Assembly: GCF_002813325.1 (NCBI RefSeq) | Contig: NZ_PHUG01000001.1 | Location: 62,001 to 126,000, forward strand | Source of the DNA: Janthinobacterium sp. 64 | GTDB lineage: Bacteria > Pseudomonadota > Gammaproteobacteria > Burkholderiales > Burkholderiaceae_D | Length of the DNA stretch: 64,000 bases | Reading direction: 5' to 3' | Shown: positions 9,061 to 16,952 of the stretch, one piece after another | How the letters are laid out: every line of letters begins with the position of its first letter | Numbering within the stretch: position 1 is the stretch's first letter | The notes under the pieces: model-generated | What the model was told of the DNA's origin: nothing | Seen by the model: only the letters and a program-made list of their open reading frames with translations | Databases searched by the model: none | Translations under genes and position numbers: made by a program

Positions 9061-10211
9061 TTTTGCGCTGCCTTGATCATGTTGCGGGCGATGACGATCT
9101 GCTGGATCTGCGTCGTGCCCTCATAGATGCGGAACAGGCGCACGTCGCGGTAGAAGCGCTCGGCCGCGTATTCGCTGATGTAGCCGGCGCCGCCGTGGAT
9201 TTGCACGGAGCGGTCGGCCACGCGGCCGCACATTTCGGAGGCGAACAGCTTGCAGCATGACGCTTCCGTCGAGATGTCTTCCTTGTTGTCGCGCCGGCGC
9301 GCCGCGTCGAGCACCATGCTGCGCGCCGCATAAATTTCCGCCTTGCTGTCGGCCAGCATGGCCTGGATCAGCTGGAATTCGGCGATCGGCTGGCCGAACT
9401 GCTGGCGCTCCATGGCGTAGGCCAGCGCGTCGGCCAGCATGCGTTCGGCTGCGCCCACGCAGACGGCGGCGATGTGCAGGCGTCCCTTGTCGAGCACTTT
9501 CATGGCGGTTTTAAACCCCACGCCTTCCTTGCCGCCGATGATGTTCGCGGCCGGTACGCGGCAATTTTCAAAGATGACGTCGCAGGTATGCGCGCCTTGC
9601 TGGCCCATTTTTTTATCGATCTTGCCCAGCGAGAGGCCCGGCGTATCCCTTTCCACGATGAAGGCTGAAATGGCCGAGGCACCGCGCTTGACGGGGTCCG
9701 TGCGGGCCATGACGGTGAAAATGCTCGCTTCGGGCGCGTTGGTGATATAGCGCTTGCTGCCGTTGAGGATATAAAAGTCGCCATCGCGCACGGCCGTCGT
9801 GCGCAGCGAGGCCGCATCGGAACCCGATCCCGCTTCCGTCAGGGCGAACGAGCCGATGATCTCGCCGGCGGCCAGCTTGGGCAGGTAGTATTGTTTTTGC
9901 GCTTCCGTACCGTCGATGACGATGCCTTGCGAGCCGATGCCATTGTTGGTGCCGATCAGCGAGCGGAAGGCGGGCGAGGTGCGGGCGATTTCAAACGCGA
10001 CGCGCACTTCCTCTTCCATGCTCAGTTCCAGCCCGCCGTACGCTTCCGGAATCGACAGGCCGAACAGGCCCAGTTCGCGCATCTGCGCCACGATGGCGGG
10101 CGGTATCGTGTCCGTTTCGGCCACCAGCGCCTCGTTCGGCACCAGCACTTCGCGCACGAAGCGGGCGATGCTGTCGAGCAGGATGTTGAGGGTTTCTTCG
10201 TCGCGTATCAT
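9057..10211 (-). CDS. Acyl-CoA dehydrogenase
   Basis: A 384-aa flavoenzyme that introduces an alpha,beta double bond into an acyl-CoA. The FAD/substrate motifs 'FALTEAGSGSDAASLRTTA' and 'YITNAPEASIF' are present, as are the C-terminal 'QIHGGAGYISEYAAERFYRDVR' and 'IYEGTTQIQ'. The catalytic base expected for short/branched-chain enzymes is compatible with the Glu of 'IYEGT'. Length is typical. It lies between the IclR gene (39 bp) and the CoA ligase (4-nt overlap), so it is the second step after CoA activation. Confidence 0.93.
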   Translation of the reverse strand: MIRDEETLNILLDSIARFVREVLVPNEALVAETDTIPPAIVAQMRELGLFGLSIPEAYGGLELSMEEEVRVAFEIARTSPAFRSLIGTNNGIGSQGIVIDGTEAQKQYYLPKLAAGEIIGSFALTEAGSGSDAASLRTTAVRDGDFYILNGSKRYITNAPEASIFTVMARTDPVKRGASAISAFIVERDTPGLSLGKIDKKMGQQGAHTCDVIFENCRVPAANIIGGKEGVGFKTAMKVLDKGRLHIAAVCVGAAERMLADALAYAMERQQFGQPIAEFQLIQAMLADSKAEIYAARSMVLDAARRRDNKEDISTEASCCKLFASEMCGRVADRSVQIHGGAGYISEYAAERFYRDVRLFRIYEGTTQIQQIVIARNMIKAAQK

Positions 10212-10250
10212 CAGGGTCCTCGTAGGCGATGTTGAGAGGGGGCGCGCAGT

Positions 10251-11087
10251 CTAACCGCGTCCCAGGTTTTTTTCCACTGTCTTGACGAGGGCGACCAGGC
10301 GCGGTCCCAGGTCGGACTCGAGTTTTTCGCGCGACAGCAAAAAGGCGGGACCGCCGCAATTGAATGCCATCACCTGCTCGCCATCCGCGCCCAGCATGGG
10401 CACGCCCACGGCGTGCACGTCGTTCTGCCACTCGCCGGCCGAGATGCAAAAGCCCCGGTCCTGGTAATCCTTGAAGCCTTGTTCGATGCCGGCCTTGATG
10501 CGCGGCCAGCGTTCCGTCTCGTGCACGCGCGCATGGTCCATCAGGTAGTCGCGTTCGGCCTGCGGCAGGATGCACAGCAGGGCCTTGCCCATGGCCGTCG
10601 TCATCAGGGGAATGCGCGAGCCGACGTCGAGGCGCAGGGTGACATTGGCGCTGCTGCGGCACGTTTCCACGTAGACCATGCTGAGGCGGTCGCGCGTGCC
10701 CAGCGACACGGACGCCTGCGCATGTTCGGCCAGTTCCTCCATCAGCGGGCGGGCCAACTTGCGCACGTCGAGGTTCGACAGCATGCGGTAACCGAGGGCC
10801 AGCACGCCGGCGCCCAGCTGGTACTTGCCCAGGCTGTCCGAGTAGTTCAGGTAGCCGAGTTTGGTGAGGGTATAGGTGAGGCGAGAGATCGTCGGTTTCG
10901 GGATGCCCGTGCGCTTGGCCATGTCCGCGTTCGACAGATAGATTTCGCCGGGACGGAAGCAGCGCAGCACTTCCAGCCCGCGCGCCAGCGCGTTGACGAA
11001 CTGGCGGTCCTTGCCTTCCTCGTCGTCGCTGAAGACGATGAGTTCCGGATCTGCTGCGGTCTGAATATTTGTCATATTTGCATTCAT
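10251..11087 (-). CDS. IclR family transcriptional regulator
   Basis: A 278-aa regulator. The N-terminal winged HTH is about residues 27-90 ('RGLEVLRCF...SNADMAKRTGIPKPTISRLTYTLTKLGYL'). The C-terminal IclR effector domain is about residues 105-275, with 'TAMGKALLC' and 'AVGVPML'. GGGAG lies 7 nt before the ATG at 11087. It heads the eight-gene catabolic operon, so it is likely autoregulated and senses the imported acid or its CoA ester. Its best match in tone is the PcaR/PobR branch controlling aromatic-acid catabolism, but no ring-cleavage gene is nearby. Confidence 0.9.
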   Translation of the reverse strand: MNANMTNIQTAADPELIVFSDDEEGKDRQFVNALARGLEVLRCFRPGEIYLSNADMAKRTGIPKPTISRLTYTLTKLGYLNYSDSLGKYQLGAGVLALGYRMLSNLDVRKLARPLMEELAEHAQASVSLGTRDRLSMVYVETCRSSANVTLRLDVGSRIPLMTTAMGKALLCILPQAERDYLMDHARVHETERWPRIKAGIEQGFKDYQDRGFCISAGEWQNDVHAVGVPMLGADGEQVMAFNCGGPAFLLSREKLESDLGPRLVALVKTVEKNLGRG

Positions 11088-11155
11088 TTTCAGGCTCCCT
11101 GGAAATCAGTTTGCCTAGCCAAATTGTACGTGTCAACCGTTTTGTGAAACATTCG

Positions 11156-11168
11156 TTCGCACAGCGAA
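11156..11168. promoter_or_regulatory. Candidate IclR operator (TTCGC-ACA-GCGAA)
   Basis: Perfect 5-bp inverted repeat with a 3-bp spacer, 69 bp upstream of the IclR gene start. IclR-family operators are short dyads of about 13-15 bp near their own promoter. Assignment is by position and symmetry only. Confidence 0.45.
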
Positions 11169-11237
11169 ATGCTGCGGTGCATGAAAAATACCTGGAAAAT
11201 TGACCTGCGCAGCGGTTTTCGGCCTTGCTGCTTGAAC

Positions 11238-11263
11238 ATCGCTATATACGTCTGTATATTGCG
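11238..11263 (+). promoter_or_regulatory. Candidate ModE (molybdate) box 1
   Basis: Reads ATCGCTATATA, six bases, TATATTGCG. The known ModE Mo-box is ATCGCTATATA-N6/7-TATATAACGAT, so the left half is exact and the right half differs at two positions. It lies 90 bp upstream of the TonB-receptor start. Confidence 0.65.
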
Positions 11264-11316
11264 CTGTTGATGGCGGCCGCTGCACGAGTGGCCGATTTTT
11301 GTATTTTTTTGTATAC

Positions 11317-11340
11317 CGCTATATAAAGCGATATATAACG
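11317..11340 (+). promoter_or_regulatory. Candidate ModE (molybdate) box 2
   Basis: Reads CGCTATATA, six bases, TATATAACG, an exact match to the core of the ModE Mo-box with the expected spacing. It ends 12 bp before the ATG of the TonB-dependent receptor. A repressor bound here would block transcription or its start, so the receptor is predicted to be made when molybdate is scarce. Confidence 0.75.
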
Positions 11341-11352
11341 AAAGAGAACAAG

Positions 11353-13341
11353 ATGACGATGGTGAAACAGGTAATGGCGGGCGCCGTGCTGCTGGCGCTG
11401 GCGCAGCAGGCCGCCGGCATGGAAGATGTCGATGCGGCGGCGCCGTTCGTGCTGGGCACGGTGACGGTGGTCGGCCAGCGCGAGCAGGCGGGGCAGATGG
11501 AACAGCAGGTGGGTTCGCAAGTGAGCCGTGCCGAGATGCGCCGCTTTAACCGCGACAACGTGGGCGACGCCCTCAATTTGCTGTCCGGCGTGTCGTTGTC
11601 GACCAATTCGCGCAACGAAAAAACCATCGCCATCCGCGGCTTCGATGCGCGCCAGGTGCCGCTGTACATCGACGGCATTCCCGTCTACGTGCCGTACGAC
11701 GGCTACGTCGATTTCAACCGCTTCACCACAAGCGACCTGGCCGCCATCCAGGTGGCCAAGGGCTACAGCTCCGTGGCCTACGGCGCCAACACCCTGGGCG
11801 GCGCCATCAACCTGGTGTCGCGCAAGCCGACCGCTTTGACGGAAGGCGATGTGTCCGTGGGATTCGGTTCGGGCAGCGAGCGCCAGGTATCGGCCAACGT
11901 GGGCACGAACCAGGGCCTGTGGTATCTGCAGGCGGGCGTGTCGTATATCGACAGCGACGGCTTTCCCATGTCGTCGGACTTCCGCCCGACTGCCACGGAA
12001 GACGGCGGCATGCGCAACAATGCGTATCGCAAGGACCACAAGCTGTCGCTCAAGGTGGGCTACACGCCCGATGGCGCGCATGCGGGCGACGAATATGCAC
12101 TCAGCTACTACAAGCAGCATGGCGAAAAGGGCCAGCCGCCATCGACGAATCCCGTCGGCGCGCGCTACTGGCAATGGCCGTACTGGAACAAGGAAAGCGT
12201 GTATTTCGTCTCGCAGACGCGCCTGGGCGAGGCCGAGCGTTTGAAACTGCGCCTGTACCACGACAGCTACGACAATGAAATCACGTCCTACACGAACGGC
12301 AGCTACACGACCCTGAAAACCAGCGGCCAGGGCAGCGTCAGCGGTGGGCGCAGCATCTATAACGACCGCACGAATGGCGGCGCGGTGGAACTTGAATCGT
12401 TCCGCCTGGCCGCGCACAGCCTGCGGTTCGTGGCCAGCTACAAGGCCGATGAACACCAGGAACGCGATGGCAAAGGCGTGCGCACCACCTGGTACAAGGA
12501 TGCCTTGTGGACCCTGGGCGCGGAAGACAGCATCGCCCTCGATGCAGCGACGCAACTGTCGCTGGGCGCCTCGCGCAATGCACTGCACCCCGACACCGTC
12601 TACAGCGCCGGCAATGCCTACACCTTGCCGGAGAATCAATCGGCCACCGATTTGCAGGCGGGCCTGTTCCATCAATTGCATCCCGAGGCGAAGGTGTATG
12701 CCACGGTGGCGCGCAAGTCGCGCCTGCCGACCCTGAAGGACCGCTACTCGCAGCGTCTGGGCACGTATATTGAAAACCCGGCCTTGCGCGCGGAGGAGGC
12801 GATGAACTATGAGCTGGGATATCAAGGGAACCTGCAGGGCACCAGCCTGGAAGCGGCGCTGTTCTACAGCGACGTGAAGGACAAGATCCAGAGCGTGGCG
12901 AACGTCTCGGGCGTGCGTTCGCAGATGCGCAACGCGGGCAGGGCGCATATCAGTGGCGTGGAACTGGGCTTGCGCGGCAGCGCCGGGGCCTGGCTGGACT
13001 GGGGCGGCAACTACACGTACACGGACATGAAGAACGTCAGCGATCGCGCCATCCGCCTGACGGACGTGCCGCGCCACAAGCTGACGGCGCATGCCGTGCT
13101 GCACGCGGCGCGCCAGGTCGACGTGGTGGCCATCGCGGAATCGAACAGCGGGCGCTGGGTCTCGAACACCCTGGAACTCGGTGGTTTTACCACGCTGAAC
13201 CTGAAGGCCGTCTACCGCCCCTTGCCGGCATTGACCCTGGAAGCGGGCGTGGCGAACCTGGGTGATCGCAATTATGCGCTGTCCGACGGCTTCCCCAGCG
13301 CGGGCCGCACGTGGCTGGCCAATGCGCAATACCAGTTCTGA
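11353..13341 (+). CDS. TonB-dependent outer-membrane receptor, predicted molybdate-regulated
   Basis: A 662-aa outer-membrane receptor. A signal peptide covers about residues 1-22. 'GTVTVVGQ' near residue 37 is the TonB-box-like segment. The plug domain follows ('RDNVGDALNLLSGVSL...IRGFDARQVPLYIDGIPV', 'YGANTLGGAINLVSRKP'), then a 22-strand barrel ending in 'NAQYQF' with the terminal Phe. AAAGAG precedes the ATG at 11353, so the longer upstream reading (from 11299) is not used. Two ModE-type operators lie just upstream, and a secreted cysteine-free sulfite-oxidase-fold protein follows 30 bp downstream. Proposed cargo: molybdate/tungstate or a chelate of them. The family alone would suggest siderophore or metal complexes. 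Confidence 0.9.
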   Translation: MTMVKQVMAGAVLLALAQQAAGMEDVDAAAPFVLGTVTVVGQREQAGQMEQQVGSQVSRAEMRRFNRDNVGDALNLLSGVSLSTNSRNEKTIAIRGFDARQVPLYIDGIPVYVPYDGYVDFNRFTTSDLAAIQVAKGYSSVAYGANTLGGAINLVSRKPTALTEGDVSVGFGSGSERQVSANVGTNQGLWYLQAGVSYIDSDGFPMSSDFRPTATEDGGMRNNAYRKDHKLSLKVGYTPDGAHAGDEYALSYYKQHGEKGQPPSTNPVGARYWQWPYWNKESVYFVSQTRLGEAERLKLRLYHDSYDNEITSYTNGSYTTLKTSGQGSVSGGRSIYNDRTNGGAVELESFRLAAHSLRFVASYKADEHQERDGKGVRTTWYKDALWTLGAEDSIALDAATQLSLGASRNALHPDTVYSAGNAYTLPENQSATDLQAGLFHQLHPEAKVYATVARKSRLPTLKDRYSQRLGTYIENPALRAEEAMNYELGYQGNLQGTSLEAALFYSDVKDKIQSVANVSGVRSQMRNAGRAHISGVELGLRGSAGAWLDWGGNYTYTDMKNVSDRAIRLTDVPRHKLTAHAVLHAARQVDVVAIAESNSGRWVSNTLELGGFTTLNLKAVYRPLPALTLEAGVANLGDRNYALSDGFPSAGRTWLANAQYQF

Positions 13342-13371
13342 TTTTTTGATTGTTCCATGAAAGGACACAGC

Positions 13372-13908
13372 ATGTTGAAGAAAATATTCCTTGGCCTGGC
13401 TTCGGCCGCACTGCTGGCAACGGCGCCCGCGTGGGCCGACCCGGCGCCGGCGCGCGACAACATGAGCCACGCGCTGACCGTCACGGGCATGGTGGAAACG
13501 CCGTTGACCCTGAAGGTGGCTGACCTGCGCCAGCTGCCGCCGGCCAATGGCGGAGAGATTGCCGTCACGCGCCATAACGGCGACAAGGCCGAGACCATCA
13601 CCAGTTACAAAGGCGTGCGCCTGCGCGACATCCTCGACAAGGCGGTGCTCGACGCACCTGGCCATAACGATGTCAAGAAGCTCGCCATCATCGCCACGGC
13701 TACCGATGGCTACGCGGTAGTGTTTTCCTGGGGCGAGCTGTATAACTCTCCGGCTGGCGAGGGCGTCATCGTCTACTACGAAAAAAATGGCAAGGCCCTC
13801 GACGACAACGATGGCGAGATCGCGCTGATCTCGGCCAAGGATATCCGTACGGGGCCGCGCCATGTGAAGTGGCTGAACGGCATCGAGGTGCGCAAGCTGG
13901 TGGAATAA
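13372..13908 (+). CDS. Secreted sulfite-oxidase-fold (Oxidored_molyb-like) protein lacking cysteine
   Basis: A 178-aa protein with a clear Sec signal peptide (about residues 1-22, cleavage after AWA). The remainder resembles the molybdopterin-binding fold of the sulfite oxidase/YedY family: 'LTVTGMVETPLTLKVADLRQLP', 'SYKGVRLRDILDKA', 'ATDGYAVVFSWGEL', 'RHVKWLNGIEVRKL'. The family's Mo-ligand cysteine is missing: the protein contains no cysteine. It is therefore probably not a Mo enzyme and may be a periplasmic binding or carrier protein. AAGGA sits 7-8 nt before the ATG at 13372. Co-transcription with the receptor and its ModE boxes suggests a molybdenum-related role. Confidence 0.8.
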   Translation: MLKKIFLGLASAALLATAPAWADPAPARDNMSHALTVTGMVETPLTLKVADLRQLPPANGGEIAVTRHNGDKAETITSYKGVRLRDILDKAVLDAPGHNDVKKLAIIATATDGYAVVFSWGELYNSPAGEGVIVYYEKNGKALDDNDGEIALISAKDIRTGPRHVKWLNGIEVRKLVE

Positions 13909-13910
13909 TG

Positions 13911-13948
13911 AAAAGCGCCGCCGTGGAGCCATCCCCGGCGGCTGATTT
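13911..13948. terminator. Bidirectional rho-independent terminator
   Basis: GCCGCCG (13917-13923) pairs with CGGCGGC (13936-13942) across a 12-nt loop. A T-rich run (TGATTTTCTT) follows on the plus strand and a T run (GCTTTTC) on the minus strand. It separates the receptor operon from the convergent hydrolase operon. Confidence 0.75.
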
Positions 13949-13950
13949 TC

Positions 13951-14880
13951 TTACATTGCCAGTGCTTTTTTCATCGCCTGGCCCGCCACGTCAAACAATC
14001 CCCGCGCCGCTGGCGTCAGGCCCAGCATGTGCATAGCCGCATGGATCATGCCGTCAAGCTGCACGCACTCGGCCGCCACTCCGGCATCGCGCAGCCGCTG
14101 TGCATACGTAATCCCCTCGTCATGCAGCGGGTCGTACTCGCATACCAGCACGGTCGCCGGTGGCAAGTCCTTCAGCGTACTTGCCCGAAGGGGCGCCGCG
14201 TAAGGCTGCATGCCGTCGGCCGGTTCATTCAGGTAGGCCGACCAGCAAAAACGCATGGCCTCGCGGGTCAGCGAAAAGCCTTCCGCATGGCGCTGGTAGG
14301 ACGGCGTATCGAAGGCAAAATCGAGCGCCGGGTACAGCAGCAGCTGGTGCGCCAGCGCGGGGCCGGCCTGGTCGCGCGCCATCAGGGCGGCGGCTGCCGC
14401 CAGGTTGCCACCCGCGCTGTCGCCGCCCACCGCCAGCCGCCGCGCATCGATGCCGAGCGCCGCCGCATGTTCGGCGACCCAGCACAAGGCCCGGTAAAAG
14501 TCGTTCAGTGGCACGGGGAACTTGTGCTCGGGCGCCAGCCGGTAGTCGACGGAAAAGATCACGCAGCCGGTGGCGTTGGCCAGCGCGCGGCACGGATTGT
14601 CGTACAGGTCCAGCGAGCACAGACACCATCCTCCCCCATGCGCAAAGACGATGGCCGGCAAGGGCTGGCCCGCCTGCGCGCCGGCCGGCACGTAGGCGCG
14701 CACGGCCAGCGCATGCTCGCCGGGCAGTACGTAATCCCTGATCGAGCTGACGTCTTCCAGTGGCCCGTGCAGCTGGCGCAAGCCCGTTTCCGTGGATGCG
14801 CGCAGGTCTGCCAGCGAGGCGGGCGGCGGCGCATCTTTTGTTTCTTCCAGCCAGGCGGCGATCAGCGGGTCGAGACTCAC
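13951..14880 (-). CDS. Alpha/beta hydrolase, hormone-sensitive-lipase-type esterase
   Basis: A 309-aa cytoplasmic esterase. The oxyanion motif is HGGGW (about residue 85), the nucleophile elbow is GDSAGG (about 158), and the acid/base residues are in 'CEYDPLHDEG' and 'GMIHAAM'. These are the hallmarks of HSL (family IV) carboxylesterases. The start is a GTG at 14880 that overlaps the upstream hydrolase stop (GTGA), so the longer open frame reaching 15426 is rejected. Last gene of a three-gene operon with a second hydrolase and an isomerase. Confidence 0.88.
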   Translation of the reverse strand: MSLDPLIAAWLEETKDAPPPASLADLRASTETGLRQLHGPLEDVSSIRDYVLPGEHALAVRAYVPAGAQAGQPLPAIVFAHGGGWCLCSLDLYDNPCRALANATGCVIFSVDYRLAPEHKFPVPLNDFYRALCWVAEHAAALGIDARRLAVGGDSAGGNLAAAAALMARDQAGPALAHQLLLYPALDFAFDTPSYQRHAEGFSLTREAMRFCWSAYLNEPADGMQPYAAPLRASTLKDLPPATVLVCEYDPLHDEGITYAQRLRDAGVAAECVQLDGMIHAAMHMLGLTPAARGLFDVAGQAMKKALAM

Positions 14881-15737
14881 GCTGGTTCTCCCGCCAGGAA
14901 GGGCAGCAGGTGGGCGATGAACGCTTCCGGCTGTTCTTCCATGATGAAGTGGCCGCATTCGGCGACGATGGCGCCTTGCAAATTGTCTGCCTTGCCCTGC
15001 ATGGTCAGCAGGGGCGCGTCGTTGGTCGCATGGTCGGCACCGATGGCCAGCACGGGCATGGCCAGGCTGCGCTTGGCCCGTTCCAGATTTTGCCGGATGG
15101 TTTCGGGGATGGCGCGGTAGTAGGCGAAACCGGCGCGCAGGGCGCCTGGCGTGGCGTAGGCGTCCGCATACACGTCGACGGCCACCTTGTCGCGGCGGTA
15201 CGACCAGCGGTCGAAGATGAAGCGGATGTACTCGCGCTCCTTGCCCGCCGTGAGCATCTCCGGCAAATCGAGCACCTGGTTGAACATGAAGTGCCACAGG
15301 AAGATATTGTCCGACGGCGCGACAAAAATCGGCGGCGCGGGAGCCAGGCCGGGAATCACGGCTTCCGTCAGCGCCAGTTTCGTCACGGCCTGCGGGAAAT
15401 CGCTGGCCAGCGCATAGCCGACCCACATGCCGATGTCGTGGCCGACCACGTCGTACTGCGCGTGGCCCAGGGCCAGCATGGCGCGGTGCAGGGTGGCCGC
15501 CACGGCGCCCGTGTCGTAGCCGCCGGCCGGGCGGCTGGAGTGGCCGCTGCCGGGCGGGTCAATGGCGATGGCCTGATAGCCATTCGCGGCCAGCGCCGCC
15601 ATCACGTGGCGCCACGCATACCAGGTTTGCGGCCAGCCGGGGATCAGCAGCACGGGTTTGCCGTTGCCGGTACCCGCGATGACGCAATGCAGGCGCTGGC
15701 CGTCGATGCGGACGTAATCATGTGTAAATTCGGTCAT
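14877..15737 (-). CDS. Alpha/beta hydrolase, epoxide hydrolase/haloalkane dehalogenase-like
   Basis: A 286-aa alpha/beta hydrolase. The oxyanion strand 'VLLIPGWPQTWYAWR' is near residue 30. The elbow is GHDIGMW, with Asp rather than Ser as nucleophile, as in epoxide hydrolases and dehalogenases. 'AECGHFIMEEQPEAF' supplies the C-terminal His. The ATG at 15737 begins 13 bp after the isomerase gene ends. Predicted to open an epoxide or displace a halide; the substrate is unknown. Confidence 0.87.
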   Translation of the reverse strand: MTEFTHDYVRIDGQRLHCVIAGTGNGKPVLLIPGWPQTWYAWRHVMAALAANGYQAIAIDPPGSGHSSRPAGGYDTGAVAATLHRAMLALGHAQYDVVGHDIGMWVGYALASDFPQAVTKLALTEAVIPGLAPAPPIFVAPSDNIFLWHFMFNQVLDLPEMLTAGKEREYIRFIFDRWSYRRDKVAVDVYADAYATPGALRAGFAYYRAIPETIRQNLERAKRSLAMPVLAIGADHATNDAPLLTMQGKADNLQGAIVAECGHFIMEEQPEAFIAHLLPFLAGEPA

Positions 15738-15750
15738 GGTGTTTCCTTGA

Positions 15751-16812
15751 TTAGTTGTGCTGGATGCCCAGCAATTGATGGATCTGCTGCGCGCTGACGG
15801 GGGCGCCGGCGAAGTCGTCGAAGATCTTGTCCGTGACGGCAATGATGTGGGCATTGATGAAGGCCACGCCTTCGCGCGCGCCCACTTCCTGGTCCTTCAG
15901 GCAGCACTCCCATTCCAGCGTGGCCCAGCCCGCGTAGTCGTTTTGCGCCATCTTGGAAAAAATCGCCTTGAAATCGACCTGGCCATCGCCGAGCGAACGG
16001 AAGCGCCCGGCGCGGTTTTCCCATGACTGGTAGCCGCCGTAAATGCCTTGCCGCCCCGTCGGATTGAACTCCGCATCCTTCACATGGAACATGCGGATAT
16101 GGTCCTTGTAGATGTCGATGAATTCCAGGTAGTTCAGCTGTTGCAGCACGAAGTGGCTGGGGTCGAACAGCATCTTGCAGCGCGGGTGGCGGCCTACGCG
16201 CTCGTAGAACATCTCGAAGCTGATGCCGTCATGCAGGTCTTCGCTGGGGTGGATTTCGTAGCACAGGTTGACGCCCTGTTCTTCGCACACGTCGAGGATG
16301 GGCAGCCAGCGGCGCGCCAGTTCATCGAAGGCCGTTTCGATCAGGCCGGGCGGGCGCTGCGGGAACGGGAATAAATATGGCCAGGCGAAGGACCCGGAAA
16401 ACGTGCCCATGTCGGTCAGGCCCAGGCGCTTCGAGGCCATGGCCGCCAGCTTGACTTGTTCGATGGCCCACTCGGTGCGCGCGGCCGGCTGGCCGTGCAG
16501 GTGTTCCGGCGCGAAGCTGTCGCACAGTGCGTCGTAGGCCGGGTGCACGGCTACCAGCTGGCCGAGGATGTGCGTCGTCAGTTCGCTGATGACGAGGCCA
16601 TGGCCGGCCAGCATGGCGACCAGGTCGTCGCAGTATTGCTGGCTGTGCGCGGCCTGTGCCACGTCGAACAGGCGCGCATCCCAGGCGGGAATCTGCAGGG
16701 CCTTGAAGCCCATGCCGGCCGCCCACTCGGCGATGGCGGGCAGGGTGTTGAAGGGCGCCGTGTCGGCGGCGAATTGGGCCAGGTGCAGGCTCGGTCCTTG
16801 GATGGTTTTCAT
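15751..16812 (-). CDS. Sugar phosphate isomerase/epimerase (AP-endonuclease-2 TIM barrel)
   Basis: A 353-aa xylose-isomerase-like TIM barrel. Metal-site residues are visible in 'CYEIHPSEDLHDG', 'LFDPSHFVLQ', 'HVKDAEF' and 'WATLEWECC'. Such proteins isomerise sugars, inositols or keto acids. AGGAG lies about 7 nt before the ATG at 16812. It is the promoter-proximal gene of the operon and is divergent from the TetR regulator, whose likely operator lies at its promoter. Confidence 0.88.
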   Translation of the reverse strand: MKTIQGPSLHLAQFAADTAPFNTLPAIAEWAAGMGFKALQIPAWDARLFDVAQAAHSQQYCDDLVAMLAGHGLVISELTTHILGQLVAVHPAYDALCDSFAPEHLHGQPAARTEWAIEQVKLAAMASKRLGLTDMGTFSGSFAWPYLFPFPQRPPGLIETAFDELARRWLPILDVCEEQGVNLCYEIHPSEDLHDGISFEMFYERVGRHPRCKMLFDPSHFVLQQLNYLEFIDIYKDHIRMFHVKDAEFNPTGRQGIYGGYQSWENRAGRFRSLGDGQVDFKAIFSKMAQNDYAGWATLEWECCLKDQEVGAREGVAFINAHIIAVTDKIFDDFAGAPVSAQQIHQLLGIQHN

Positions 16813-16826
16813 ATCGGCTCCTATTG

Positions 16827-16842
16827 TTTGTCGATCGACAAA
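16827..16842. promoter_or_regulatory. Perfect 16-bp palindrome, predicted TetR operator
   Basis: TTTGTCGA/TCGACAAA is fully symmetric. It sits immediately downstream of the -10 of the isomerase promoter and 110 bp before the TetR gene, an ideal site to block the isomerase-hydrolase operon. Confidence 0.75.
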
Positions 16843-16870
16843 GAATAGGCGAAATTTTCTGTTCGGTCAA
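16842..16870 (-). promoter_or_regulatory. Sigma70-type promoter of the isomerase-hydrolase operon
   Basis: On the minus strand: TTGACC, 17-bp spacer, TATTCT, then the operator palindrome and AGGAG before the ATG at 16812. Confidence 0.65.
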
Positions 16871-16952
16871 GGCGGTCATGCAAAATAAATCGCGAAGGCG
16901 GGTGGCACGCCAGGCGTTATACTGGCCGCCAGTTCGTAAGCAGAGGATGAAA

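Noticed and set aside
11242..13932. Long antisense open frame (about 896 codons) across the TonB-receptor gene
   Set aside because: Mirror of a well-supported receptor gene in GC-rich DNA; the peptide is low-complexity His/Arg/Gly/Ala-rich with no domain.
13951..15426. Long version of the HSL-type hydrolase (491 aa)
   Set aside because: The N-terminal third runs antisense-like through the next hydrolase in another frame; a GTG at 14880 with a 4-nt overlap fits the family length.
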